Origin: Bog-473 sp964457065
Lineage (GTDB): Bacteria > Actinomycetota > Acidimicrobiia > Acidimicrobiales > RAAP-2
Direction: 5' to 3'
DNA: 7,241 nucleotides
Assembly: GCA_964457065.1 (NCBI GenBank)
Contig: CAYWDQ010000154.1
Span: 1 to 7,241, forward strand
Positions 1 to 6,101 of this stretch are shown one piece after another. Numbering within the stretch: position 1 is the stretch's first letter; every line of letters starts with the position of its first letter. The position numbers were made by a program, and so were the translations under genes. A model generated the notes under the pieces. It had not been told where the DNA came from and did no database searches. It saw only the letters and a program-made list of their open reading frames with translations.

Positions 1-456
1 GCGGTCAACGGGGTGGGCACCGGCACGGCCAGCAACGAGAAGTCGGCCACGCCGGAGGGCACGACCTCGACCAACAACCTGAAGATACAGATGCTGGCGC
101 TCCCAACGTTCGTCTCGAACGCTCCCAACGCCTACCTCATCGCGGTGACCAACGAGGCGTCGACCGCCACCACCGGCACGCTCACGCTGACCGACGTCCT
201 GCCGGCCGGCTTGACCCTTGAGGGGTCGCTGGTGATCCCACCCGGCTTCAGTTGCGTCTCGAGCTCCATGACCAACACCTTGACGTGCACGTCGAGAGGG
301 TCCATCCCAGCCCACGGCACCGTGTACATCGGGGTGGGGGTCTTCGTGACGGCCCGGCCCGGGACGACGGTCACCAACACGGCGAACCTGACGCCCGTCG
401 GGACACCCGCATCCAATTACACCGCCAGTGTCACCTCGAGGGTGATTGGCCACTAG
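1..456 (+). CDS. C-terminal part of a DUF11-type repeat surface/secreted protein (5' truncated by window edge)
   Basis: The reading frame is open from base 1 and ends at TAG (454-456), so about 151 C-terminal residues are visible and the true start lies upstream. The composition is typical of extracellular repeat proteins: very rich in Thr, Ser, Val, Asn and Gly, with almost no charged residues. The order of motifs matches a DUF11 (conserved repeat) beta-sandwich: an L-T-D-V-L-P-A-G-L strand about one third of the way along, a pair of cysteines (in GFSCVSS and LTCTS), then V-T-N-T-A-N-L-T-P near the end. Part of a preceding unit seems to end at the left edge (G-T-A-S-N-E). The protein stops right after the domain, with no LPXTG motif, transmembrane helix or basic tail, so any anchoring would depend on the unseen N-terminal part. 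The family is thought to be structural or adhesive. Nothing links it to the acyl-CoA genes, which face it from the other strand. A GTG at codon 5 could start translation but would cut the domain context, so I treat the gene as partial. Confidence 0.8.
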   Translation, partial: AVNGVGTGTASNEKSATPEGTTSTNNLKIQMLALPTFVSNAPNAYLIAVTNEASTATTGTLTLTDVLPAGLTLEGSLVIPPGFSCVSSSMTNTLTCTSRGSIPAHGTVYIGVGVFVTARPGTTVTNTANLTPVGTPASNYTASVTSRVIGH

Positions 457-499
457 GCCCGGACAGACCGCAGTCACCAGGGACTTGGCGATATTCGTG

Positions 500-533
500 C
501 CGGGATGTCGGGAGGGCGGTCCCGACGTCCCGG
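500..533. terminator. Hairpin between convergent genes, likely bidirectional terminator
   Basis: An inverted repeat has arms at 500-513 and 520-533 and a 6-base loop, GGGCGG, at 514-519. All 14 positions pair; 13 are Watson-Crick and one (506 with 527) is a T/G mismatch that is a G-U wobble in + strand RNA. It lies 43 bases after the stop of the DUF11-type gene and 19 bases past the stop of the acyl-CoA dehydrogenase, so it can serve both transcripts. No T-run follows on either side. It is therefore not a classic E. coli-type intrinsic terminator but resembles the tail-less hairpins proposed for actinobacteria. The rest of the 457-552 gap shows nothing recognisable. Confidence 0.65.
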
Positions 534-552
534 TCACGACAACGGTCAGCCC

Positions 553-1701
553 TCACTCCACCACGTAGCCGTCCATCCGCGCCAGGATGCGCAGCATCAC
601 CTCGTCGGCGCCGGCGCCGATGGAGTCGAGGCGGGTGTCGCGGAAGTAGCGCGAGGTCCAGGTCTCGTCCATGTAGCCGATGCCGCCGTGGAACTGCACC
701 GCGGTGTCAGCCACCTCGCGCTGCAGGCGGGAGCCCAGCAGCTTGCCGATGGTGGCGTAGCGGGTGGCGTCTTCGCCCCGGAGCACCGCGTCGGCGGTGG
801 TGCGGGCGTAGTGCTTCAACACGTCGTGGCGGGCCGAGAGCTCGGCCAGCACGAACTGGAGGTGCTGGTTGGCCAGGAGGGGAGCGCCGAAGGCACGCCG
901 CTCGCGCAGGTAGGACGTGGTGCGGGCCAGGGCGAGCTCAATGGAGCCGACCTGCTTGTAGAACGTGATCAGCCGCTCGGCCTGGAACTGGACCATCTGC
1001 TGCTGAAAGCCGCGGCCGATCTCGCCGATGGTGTTCGAGACCGGGACGCGCACGTCGCTGAACGAGAGCTCGGCGGTGTCGCTCGACCACATGCCGAGCT
1101 TCTCGAGCTTGCGCGAAACTGCCACTCCCGGGACGGCCGTCGGCACCACGATGAGCGACATGCCCTGGTACCCGGACTCGTCGGAGGTCCGGGCCAGCAA
1201 GCACAGCCAGTCGGCCTGCGTGCCGTTCGTGATGTAGAGCTTGGCGCCGTTGATCACCCACTCGTCGCCGTCGCGCACGGCCCGGGTCCGAATGCCCGCC
1301 ACGTCGCTGCCCGCGTCGGGCTCGGTGACCGCGATGGAGGTCACGACCTCGCCGCGGATGGCCGGCGCCAGATACTGCTCCTTGAGCTCGTGGGAGCCGT
1401 AGCGGGCCAACGCGGGCGTCGCCATCGACATCTGGACCGCCATGGCCATCGGCACGCCGCCGCAGCTGATGCGCCCCATCTCCTCGCCGGCGATCAGCGT
1501 GTAGGAGTGGTCCGCCCCCATGCCACCGTAGGCCTCGTCGTACTCGAGCCCCAGCAGGCCGACGGCCGCCAGCTTGGGGAAGAGGTCGTGCGCCGGGAAG
1601 GTGCGGGCCGCCTCCCACTCTTCGACGTGGGGCTCGATCTCCCGTTCGAAGAGGTCCCGGAGCGTCTTGCGGAACAGCTGATGCTCGTCGGTCTCGATCA
1701 C
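553..1701 (-). CDS. Acyl-CoA dehydrogenase, isovaleryl/citronellyl-CoA dehydrogenase-like (FAD-dependent)
   Basis: This 382-residue protein has the normal length of the acyl-CoA dehydrogenase family. It oxidises an acyl-CoA to the trans-2-enoyl-CoA in the cytoplasm with FAD and passes electrons to electron-transfer flavoprotein. The N-terminal helical domain covers roughly residues 1-120. The middle beta domain carries the FAD-binding A-V-T-E-P-D-A-G-S-D signature (124-133) and W-V-I-N-G-A-K-L-Y-I-T-N-G (148-160). The C-terminal helical domain has RRAFG (268-272) and QFHGGIGYM (336-344). At the position of the MCAD catalytic Glu (YEGT) this protein has IGAG with Ala363, while E242 in AERL matches the helix-G catalytic Glu of isovaleryl-CoA dehydrogenase. 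This points to a branched or bulky substrate. The GTG at 1701 gives the expected N-terminus and lies 6 bases from a -10-like element. The gene diverges from the carboxylase operon, so it probably makes the enoyl-CoA that the carboxylase uses. The exact substrate is inferred. Confidence 0.92.
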   Translation of the reverse strand: MIETDEHQLFRKTLRDLFEREIEPHVEEWEAARTFPAHDLFPKLAAVGLLGLEYDEAYGGMGADHSYTLIAGEEMGRISCGGVPMAMAVQMSMATPALARYGSHELKEQYLAPAIRGEVVTSIAVTEPDAGSDVAGIRTRAVRDGDEWVINGAKLYITNGTQADWLCLLARTSDESGYQGMSLIVVPTAVPGVAVSRKLEKLGMWSSDTAELSFSDVRVPVSNTIGEIGRGFQQQMVQFQAERLITFYKQVGSIELALARTTSYLRERRAFGAPLLANQHLQFVLAELSARHDVLKHYARTTADAVLRGEDATRYATIGKLLGSRLQREVADTAVQFHGGIGYMDETWTSRYFRDTRLDSIGAGADEVMLRILARMDGYVVE

Positions 1702-1724
1702 CGGCCAACGGTACCACCGGCCAA
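1701..1724. repeat. 8-bp direct repeat CCGGCCAA flanking a GGTACC palindrome, possible operator
   Basis: CCGGCCAA occurs at 1701-1708 and again at 1717-1724, 16 bases apart from start to start. GGTACC (1710-1715) sits between the copies. Read as a dyad, GGCC-N3-GGTACC-N3-GGCC (1703-1722) is symmetric except for its two 3-base spacers. The element covers the -10 and start region of the dehydrogenase gene, where a repressor would block transcription. No regulator gene is visible in the window. In G+C-rich DNA such short repeats can arise by chance. Confidence 0.3.
1708..1713 (-). promoter_or_regulatory. Putative -10 element of the acyl-CoA dehydrogenase gene (leaderless)
   Basis: On the - strand these bases read TACCGT, which fits the actinobacterial -10 pattern TANNNT. 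Six bases (1707-1702) separate it from the GTG start at 1701, so transcription would begin at or within a base or two of the start codon. No Shine-Dalgarno lies in the 5-12 base window upstream of GTG; a GGAGGA further up (1736-1731) is too far away to serve this start. I see no TTGACA-like -35 at 16-19 bases. The motif is short and could be chance, but its position is right. Confidence 0.45.
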
Positions 1725-1750
1725 TTTCCGTCCTCCGCCGGGCACCCCCC

Positions 1751-1756
1751 TACACT
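1751..1756 (+). promoter_or_regulatory. Putative -10 element of the hydratase-carboxylase-AtuA operon (leaderless)
   Basis: TACACT fits TANNNT and lies 6 bases (1757-1762) before the GTG at 1763, so the transcript would start at or next to the start codon. Bases 1741-1762 hold no purine-rich ribosome binding site; the sequence just upstream is C-rich. No clear -35 is seen near 1727-1733. The arrangement matches that of the opposite promoter of the dehydrogenase gene, including the 6-base gap and the GTG start. Confidence 0.5.
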
Positions 1757-1762
1757 GCGCCC

Positions 1763-2524
1763 GTGACAGATGCGTTGGTAGGCGTCCAGCACCAGGGCGG
1801 CGTCCGCACCGTGACACTCGACTCGCCGGCCAACCGGAATGCGCTGTCGGCCCGACTCCTCGAGGAGCTGGACCGGGCGTTGCGTGACGCAACGGGTGAC
1901 CCCGAGGTGCGCGCCATCGTCCTCACCGGGACGGGCCCGGTGTTCTGCTCGGGCGCCGACCTCTCCGAGCGCGGCGTGGCAGCGCCCAGCCGCATGCCCG
2001 ACATCCTCACCGCCATCGTCGAGAGTCCAGTGCCGGTCATCGCCCGGGTCAACGGTCATGCCAGGGCGGGCGGCCTCGGTCTGATCGCCGCCTGTGACCT
2101 GGCTGCCGCGGCGAAGGCGAGCACCTTCGCCTTCAGCGAGGTGCGGGTCGGAGTGGCACCGGCGATGATCATCGTTCCCGCATCACGCGTCGTCGAGCCC
2201 CGCTTCCTCGCCGCCATGACGCTCACGGGCGAGTCGTTCACGGCGCGCGAGGCCGCCGGCGCGGGGCTGTTGTCCGCCGTCGTCGACGACGAGGCGGCGC
2301 TCGACGCCTGGGTCGCGGCGCGGACGCAGGCCATCGGCAAGTCGGCGCCGGGCGCGGTGCGGGCCACCAAGGCACTGCTGCGGACCCTGCCGTCCCAGGG
2401 GTGGGACGAGGGGTTGGCATCGGCGGCGACGGCGTCGGCCGAGCTCTTCGCCGGCCCCGAGGCGGCGGAGGGGATGGCGGCCTTCCTCGAGAAGCGCCGG
2501 CCCGCCTGGGACACCACGCCGTGA
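1763..2524 (+). CDS. Enoyl-CoA hydratase/isomerase family protein, methylglutaconyl-CoA (LiuC/AtuE-like) hydratase
   Basis: This crotonase-fold protein has 253 residues, the usual length. Likely role: adding water across the double bond of the glutaconyl-CoA made by the adjacent carboxylase (3-methylglutaconyl-CoA or its isohexenyl analogue) in the cytoplasm. The oxyanion-hole elements are visible: FCSGADLSE (61-69, amide of Ala65) and NGHARAGGLGL (97-107, Gly103). Of the two catalytic Glu of rat mitochondrial hydratase, the Glu144 position is Gly106, while Glu164 is kept as E126 in S-E-V-R-V-G-V-A-P-A (125-134). The same G-L...SEVR-G-P-A pattern is, as I recall, typical of hydratases encoded beside methylcrotonyl-CoA-type carboxylases, which supports the assignment. 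The GTG start at 1763 fits the family N-terminus and a leaderless promoter. Its TGA overlaps the next gene's GTG by 4 bases. Other crotonase activities cannot be excluded. Confidence 0.88.
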   Translation: MTDALVGVQHQGGVRTVTLDSPANRNALSARLLEELDRALRDATGDPEVRAIVLTGTGPVFCSGADLSERGVAAPSRMPDILTAIVESPVPVIARVNGHARAGGLGLIAACDLAAAAKASTFAFSEVRVGVAPAMIIVPASRVVEPRFLAAMTLTGESFTAREAAGAGLLSAVVDDEAALDAWVAARTQAIGKSAPGAVRATKALLRTLPSQGWDEGLASAATASAELFAGPEAAEGMAAFLEKRRPAWDTTP

Positions 2525-4119
2525 GCACACCCATCCGGTCGCACCTCGCCATGGCGGGCGAGGAGTTCTCCGAGAACGCCACCGCCATGCGCGCGCTGGC
2601 CGAGGAGGTGCGTGACCTGCACGATCAGGTGCTCGCCGGCGGCGGCCCGCAGTACGTGGAGCGCCACCGGTCCCGCGGCAAGCTGATGGTGCGGGAGCGG
2701 CTCGAGTCCCTCGTCGACCCGGGTACCCCCGTGCTCGAGCTGTGCCCGCTGGCCGGTCTGCACACCGGCGACCCGGTCGGGGGTGGTGTCGTCGTGGCAT
2801 TGGCCGAGGTGTCGCACACCCAGTGCCTGGTGATCGCGAACGACCCGACGGTGCGCGGCGGGACCACGAGCCCGACGACGATCCGCAAGCTCCTGCGCGC
2901 CATGACCGTGGCCGAGGAGAACCGCCTCCCGCTGCTGATGCTCGTCGAGTCCGGGGGGGCCGACCTGCCCCGTCAGGCCGACGTCTTCATGCCCGGGGGC
3001 GAGCAGTTCCGCCGTCTGACCCAGCTGTCGGCCCAGGGGATCCCGAGCATCTGCGTGGTGTTCGGCTCGTCCACCGCCGGCGGAGCGTACCTCCCGGGCA
3101 TGAGCGACTACACCGTCATGGTCGAGGACCGGGCCCGCGTGTTCCTGGGCGGGCCACCGCTCGTGAAGATGGCCATCGGCGAGGACGCGGACGAGGAGGA
3201 GCTGGGCGGCGCGCTCATGCACGCCCGGACCTCCGGCCTGTGCGACTACCTGGCCCGCGACGAACCCGAGGCCATCCGCATCGCCCGCGGCATCGTGGCC
3301 CATCTCCACTGGCGCCGCCGCGGGCCCGCCCCGGCCGGCCCGGGCGACGAGCCGTTGTACCCGGCCGAGGAGCTCCTGGGCATCGCGTCGGTGGACGTGC
3401 GGGTGCCGTTCGACGTGCGCGAGGTCCTGGCCCGCGTCCTCGACGGCTCCCGCTTCGAGGAATTCAAGGAGTCCTACGGCGCGCAGCTGGTCTGCGGCTG
3501 GGGGTCCCTCGGCGGCTACCCGATCGGCGTGGTGGCCAACAACGGCATCCTGTTCTCGCCCGAGGCGCAGAAGGGCGCCCAGTTCATTGCGCTGTGCAAC
3601 CGGACGGACACGCCGATCCTGTTCGTCCAGAACATCACGGGCTTCATGGTGGGCACGCGCTACGAGCAGGGCGGGATCATCAAGGACGGCGCCAAGCTGA
3701 TCAACGCCGTCTCCAACTCGAGCGTGCCGCACCTGACGCTGATGGTCGGTGCCAGCTACGGGGCCGGGAACTACGCCATGGCGGGCCGGGCTTACGACCC
3801 CCGCTTCATCTTCACCTGGCCGAACCACCGCATCGCCGTCATGGGGCCCAAGCAGCTGGCCGGCGTCCTCTCCATCGTGCGCCGCAACGCCGCCGAGGCG
3901 GCGGGCCGGCCGTTCGACGAGGCGGCCGACGAGGAGCTGCGCCAGGCCACCGAGAGTCAGATAGAGGAGGAGTCGACGGCGCAGTACGCCACCGGCCGGC
4001 TGTGGGACGACGGGATCATCGACCCACGCGACACGCGCACGGTGCTCGCCGTCGCGCTCGCCGCGGTGCACTCGGCGTCGGTGCAGGGGACGGCGGTCTT
4101 CGGGGTGGTGCGGCACTGA
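2521..4119 (+). CDS. Acyl-CoA carboxylase beta subunit (carboxyltransferase), MCC/GCC lineage
   Basis: This 532-residue protein is the size of methylcrotonyl-CoA and geranyl-CoA carboxylase beta subunits. It transfers CO2 from carboxybiotin on the alpha subunit to the gamma carbon of an enoyl-CoA, usually in an alpha6beta6 cytoplasmic complex. The N-terminal carboxyltransferase half contains GGTTSPTT (113-120), ESGGADLPRQ (143-152), GSSTAGGAYLPGMSDY (182-197) and GGPPLVK (210-216). The C-terminal half contains GVVANNGILF (336-345), QNITGFMVG (370-378), KDGAKLI (388-394), GASYGAGNYAMAGRAY (410-425) and W-P-N-H-R-I-A-V-M-G (433-442); the GAGNY form is close to MCC. The stretch between VF (155-156) and GIP (173-175) is about three residues shorter than in MCC and lacks its F-F-N-Q motif, so the substrate may be larger than methylcrotonyl-CoA. 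GTG 2521 is chosen because it gives a normal N-terminus and a 4-base GTGA overlap with the hydratase gene; an in-frame extension back to 2401 would run deep into that gene. Confidence 0.93.
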   Translation: MSTPIRSHLAMAGEEFSENATAMRALAEEVRDLHDQVLAGGGPQYVERHRSRGKLMVRERLESLVDPGTPVLELCPLAGLHTGDPVGGGVVVALAEVSHTQCLVIANDPTVRGGTTSPTTIRKLLRAMTVAEENRLPLLMLVESGGADLPRQADVFMPGGEQFRRLTQLSAQGIPSICVVFGSSTAGGAYLPGMSDYTVMVEDRARVFLGGPPLVKMAIGEDADEEELGGALMHARTSGLCDYLARDEPEAIRIARGIVAHLHWRRRGPAPAGPGDEPLYPAEELLGIASVDVRVPFDVREVLARVLDGSRFEEFKESYGAQLVCGWGSLGGYPIGVVANNGILFSPEAQKGAQFIALCNRTDTPILFVQNITGFMVGTRYEQGGIIKDGAKLINAVSNSSVPHLTLMVGASYGAGNYAMAGRAYDPRFIFTWPNHRIAVMGPKQLAGVLSIVRRNAAEAAGRPFDEAADEELRQATESQIEEESTAQYATGRLWDDGIIDPRDTRTVLAVALAAVHSASVQGTAVFGVVRH

Positions 4120-6101
4120 TGGCACAGGTGGTGCACCCGATCCGTCGCGTCCTCGTCGCCAACCGTGGCGAAATCGCCCGGCGCCTCATCAAGGGCGCCC
4201 ACGATGCCGGCTGCGAGGCGATCGCCGTCTACGCGGCGGACGACGCCGCCAGCCCGCACGTCGGCGAGGCCGACGCGGCCGTCCTGCTCCCCGGTGCGAC
4301 GCTCGCGGAGACCTACCTCGACCCGGCGGCGCTGGTCCGCGCCGCGCTGGCTGCGGGCGCCGACGCCCTGCACCCCGGCTACGGCTTCCTCTCCGAGAAC
4401 CCCGCCCTGCCCGAGGCGTGCGGCCGAGCCGGCATCGTATGGGTGGGGCCACCTCCCGAGGCGATGCACGTCATGGGCCACAAGGCGCGGGCGAAGGAGG
4501 TCGTGGCCCAGGCGGGCGTCCCCGTGCTCCCGAGCGCCGTGGTGGTGGCCCGGACGACGCCCGAGGAGCTGGCCGCCGCCGGCGAGCGCGTCGGCTACCC
4601 CCTCCTGGTCAAGGCGTCCGCCGGGGGAGGGGGGCGCGGCATGCGCCTCGTGCCCGGTCCGGACGACCTGGCCGACGCGGTGACGTCGGCCCAGCGCGAG
4701 TCCGCCGCCGCCTTCGGCTCCGACGAGGTCTTCCTGGAGCGCTACCTCGCTGCCCCCCGCCACGTCGAGGTCCAGGTCTTCGGCGACACCTGGGGCACGG
4801 TGCTGCACCTCTACGACCGGGAGTGCTCCGTGCAGCGCCGGCACCAGAAGGTGGTGGAGGAGGCTCCGGCCGTTCTCGTGCCCGACGCGACCCGCCGCCG
4901 CATGTGGGACGCCGCCGTGGCCGCGGCGCAGGTCGTCGACTACGTGGGGGCGGGCACCGTCGAGTACCTCGTCGACGACACCGGCTTCTACTTCCTCGAG
5001 ATGAACACCCGCCTCCAGGTCGAGCACGGCGTGACCGAGCTGGTCACCGGGCTCGACCTGGTCGGCCTGCAGCTGGCGGTGGCCTCCGGCCTTCCACTGC
5101 CCTTCGGCCAGGCCGAGGTCTCGGTGACCGGCCACGCCGTGGAGGTGCGCCTGTGCGCCGAGCGGCCGCGAGAGGACTACCGTCCCACCCCGGGCACGGT
5201 GACCCACGTGTCCTGGCCCGAGGGTCCGGGCCTGCGCACCGACCGCGCCATCGAGGAGGGCAGCGCCGTCAGTCCCGCCTACGACTCGCTGGTGGCGAAG
5301 CTCATGGCACTGGGGGGGGATCGCGGCGCAGCCATCGCCAAGCTGTCCCTCGCCCTGCGCACGCTCGAGCTCGACGGCCTCGAGACCAACCGTGACCTGC
5401 TCGCCGCCGTGCTCGACGACGACGCCTTCGGGCGCGGCGAGGCGGACATCCACTACCTGGAGCACCGCCCGGACCTGCGCGACGCGACGCTGCCCGACGC
5501 GGTGCGGTGGCGCCACGGCGCCGCCGTGGCCTTCTGCCTGACCGACGAGCGGGCCGCCCGCAGCGTGGTCCCGGTGCACGCGGCGGGGTGGCGCAACGTC
5601 GGCCACGCGCTCCACGCCGACCAGCTGACGGACGCGGGCGGCACCATGGTGGTGCGCGCTCCCGTGCCCGACGAGCCCGCCCACGTGCTCGTCGACGGTG
5701 AGTGGCAGGCCGTGGGCACGGCCGTCACCCGGCAGGGCGCGGTCGACCTGGTGGCGGAGGACGGGCTGCGGCGGCGCTACCGCGTCCGCCACACCGCGCA
5801 CGCCGCCGATGTCAACGGCCCCGAGGGCCAGTCGACCTTCGCCCTGCGCACCGAGGACGATCCCGACGAGCGCGGCGGCATCGCCGGCGAGTGCCGGGCC
5901 CCCCTGCCCGGAGCCGTCACCAAGGTCCTCGTCGCCGTCGGCGACACCGTGGCCGAGGGCGACGGACTGGTCGTCCTCGAGGCAATGAAGATGGAGCACA
6001 CCCTGCGGGCCAACGGCGCCGGGACCGTGGCGCAGGTCCAGTGCACACCCGGCCAGCAGGTCGATGTCAACGATCTCCTCGTCGCCGTGGAGCCCGCGTG
6101 A
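4119..6101 (+). CDS. Acyl-CoA carboxylase alpha subunit: biotin carboxylase + biotin carrier domain (MCC/GCC alpha-like)
   Basis: The protein has 660 residues, normal for MCC/GCC alpha subunits. Residues 1-450 form the biotin carboxylase: VLVANRGEIA (11-20), HPGYGFLSEN (85-94), the ATP-grasp glycine loop starting at K165 (KASAGGGGRG), C236 and K244 in RHQKVVEEAP. The catalytic set E282, E294, R298, E302 and R344 is complete and keeps a constant +6 offset from E. coli AccC numbering. Residues about 450-585 correspond to the BT linker that holds the beta subunit. Residues about 590-660 form the biotin carrier, with the biotinylated lysine K624 in E-A-M-K-M. It carboxylates its own biotin with ATP and bicarbonate and passes CO2 to the beta subunit encoded just upstream. 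VEHGVTE (301-307) has Gly where most relatives have Pro. The ATG at 4119 overlaps the previous stop by one base (TGATG), implying coupled translation. Biotin ligase would have to be encoded elsewhere. Confidence 0.95.
   Translation: MAQVVHPIRRVLVANRGEIARRLIKGAHDAGCEAIAVYAADDAASPHVGEADAAVLLPGATLAETYLDPAALVRAALAAGADALHPGYGFLSENPALPEACGRAGIVWVGPPPEAMHVMGHKARAKEVVAQAGVPVLPSAVVVARTTPEELAAAGERVGYPLLVKASAGGGGRGMRLVPGPDDLADAVTSAQRESAAAFGSDEVFLERYLAAPRHVEVQVFGDTWGTVLHLYDRECSVQRRHQKVVEEAPAVLVPDATRRRMWDAAVAAAQVVDYVGAGTVEYLVDDTGFYFLEMNTRLQVEHGVTELVTGLDLVGLQLAVASGLPLPFGQAEVSVTGHAVEVRLCAERPREDYRPTPGTVTHVSWPEGPGLRTDRAIEEGSAVSPAYDSLVAKLMALGGDRGAAIAKLSLALRTLELDGLETNRDLLAAVLDDDAFGRGEADIHYLEHRPDLRDATLPDAVRWRHGAAVAFCLTDERAARSVVPVHAAGWRNVGHALHADQLTDAGGTMVVRAPVPDEPAHVLVDGEWQAVGTAVTRQGAVDLVAEDGLRRRYRVRHTAHAADVNGPEGQSTFALRTEDDPDERGGIAGECRAPLPGAVTKVLVAVGDTVAEGDGLVVLEAMKMEHTLRANGAGTVAQVQCTPGQQVDVNDLLVAVEPA

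Noticed and set aside
457..552. Small gene or RNA in the gap between the convergent genes
   Set aside because: Apart from the hairpin at 500-533 there is no start codon with a plausible coding frame and no tRNA or riboswitch-like pattern.
505..1887. 460-codon open frame on the + strand opposite the acyl-CoA dehydrogenase
   Set aside because: Antisense shadow: low-complexity Arg/Gly/His-rich translation with no motif, running across the divergent promoter region.
2401..2520. Upstream ATG start for the carboxyltransferase
   Set aside because: It would overlap the hydratase gene by more than 120 bases and add residues that resemble no carboxyltransferase N-terminus; GTG 2521 gives a standard start and a 4-base overlap.
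2742..4118. In-frame N-terminal extension of the biotin carboxylase of more than 450 residues
   Set aside because: The extension is an Arg/Gly/Pro-rich frame shadow of the carboxyltransferase gene. The family N-terminus (VLVANRGEIA) begins ten residues after ATG 4119.
2056..4125. 689-codon open frame on the - strand opposite the hydratase and carboxyltransferase genes
   Set aside because: It lies antisense to two clear enzyme genes. Its translation is rich in Arg, Ala, Gly and His with no domain, as expected when G/C-ending codons suppress stops on the other strand.
5312..5319. Run of eight G in the alpha subunit gene as a slippage or phase-variation site, or a sequencing frameshift
   Set aside because: The frame continues cleanly on both sides with conserved biotin carboxylase sequence. 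G-runs of this length are expected in such G+C-rich DNA, and no alternative frame gives a sensible protein.
3957..5999. 680-codon open frame on the - strand under the biotin carboxylase gene
   Set aside because: Antisense shadow of a strongly conserved enzyme gene, with no recognisable domain and no promoter or start context.
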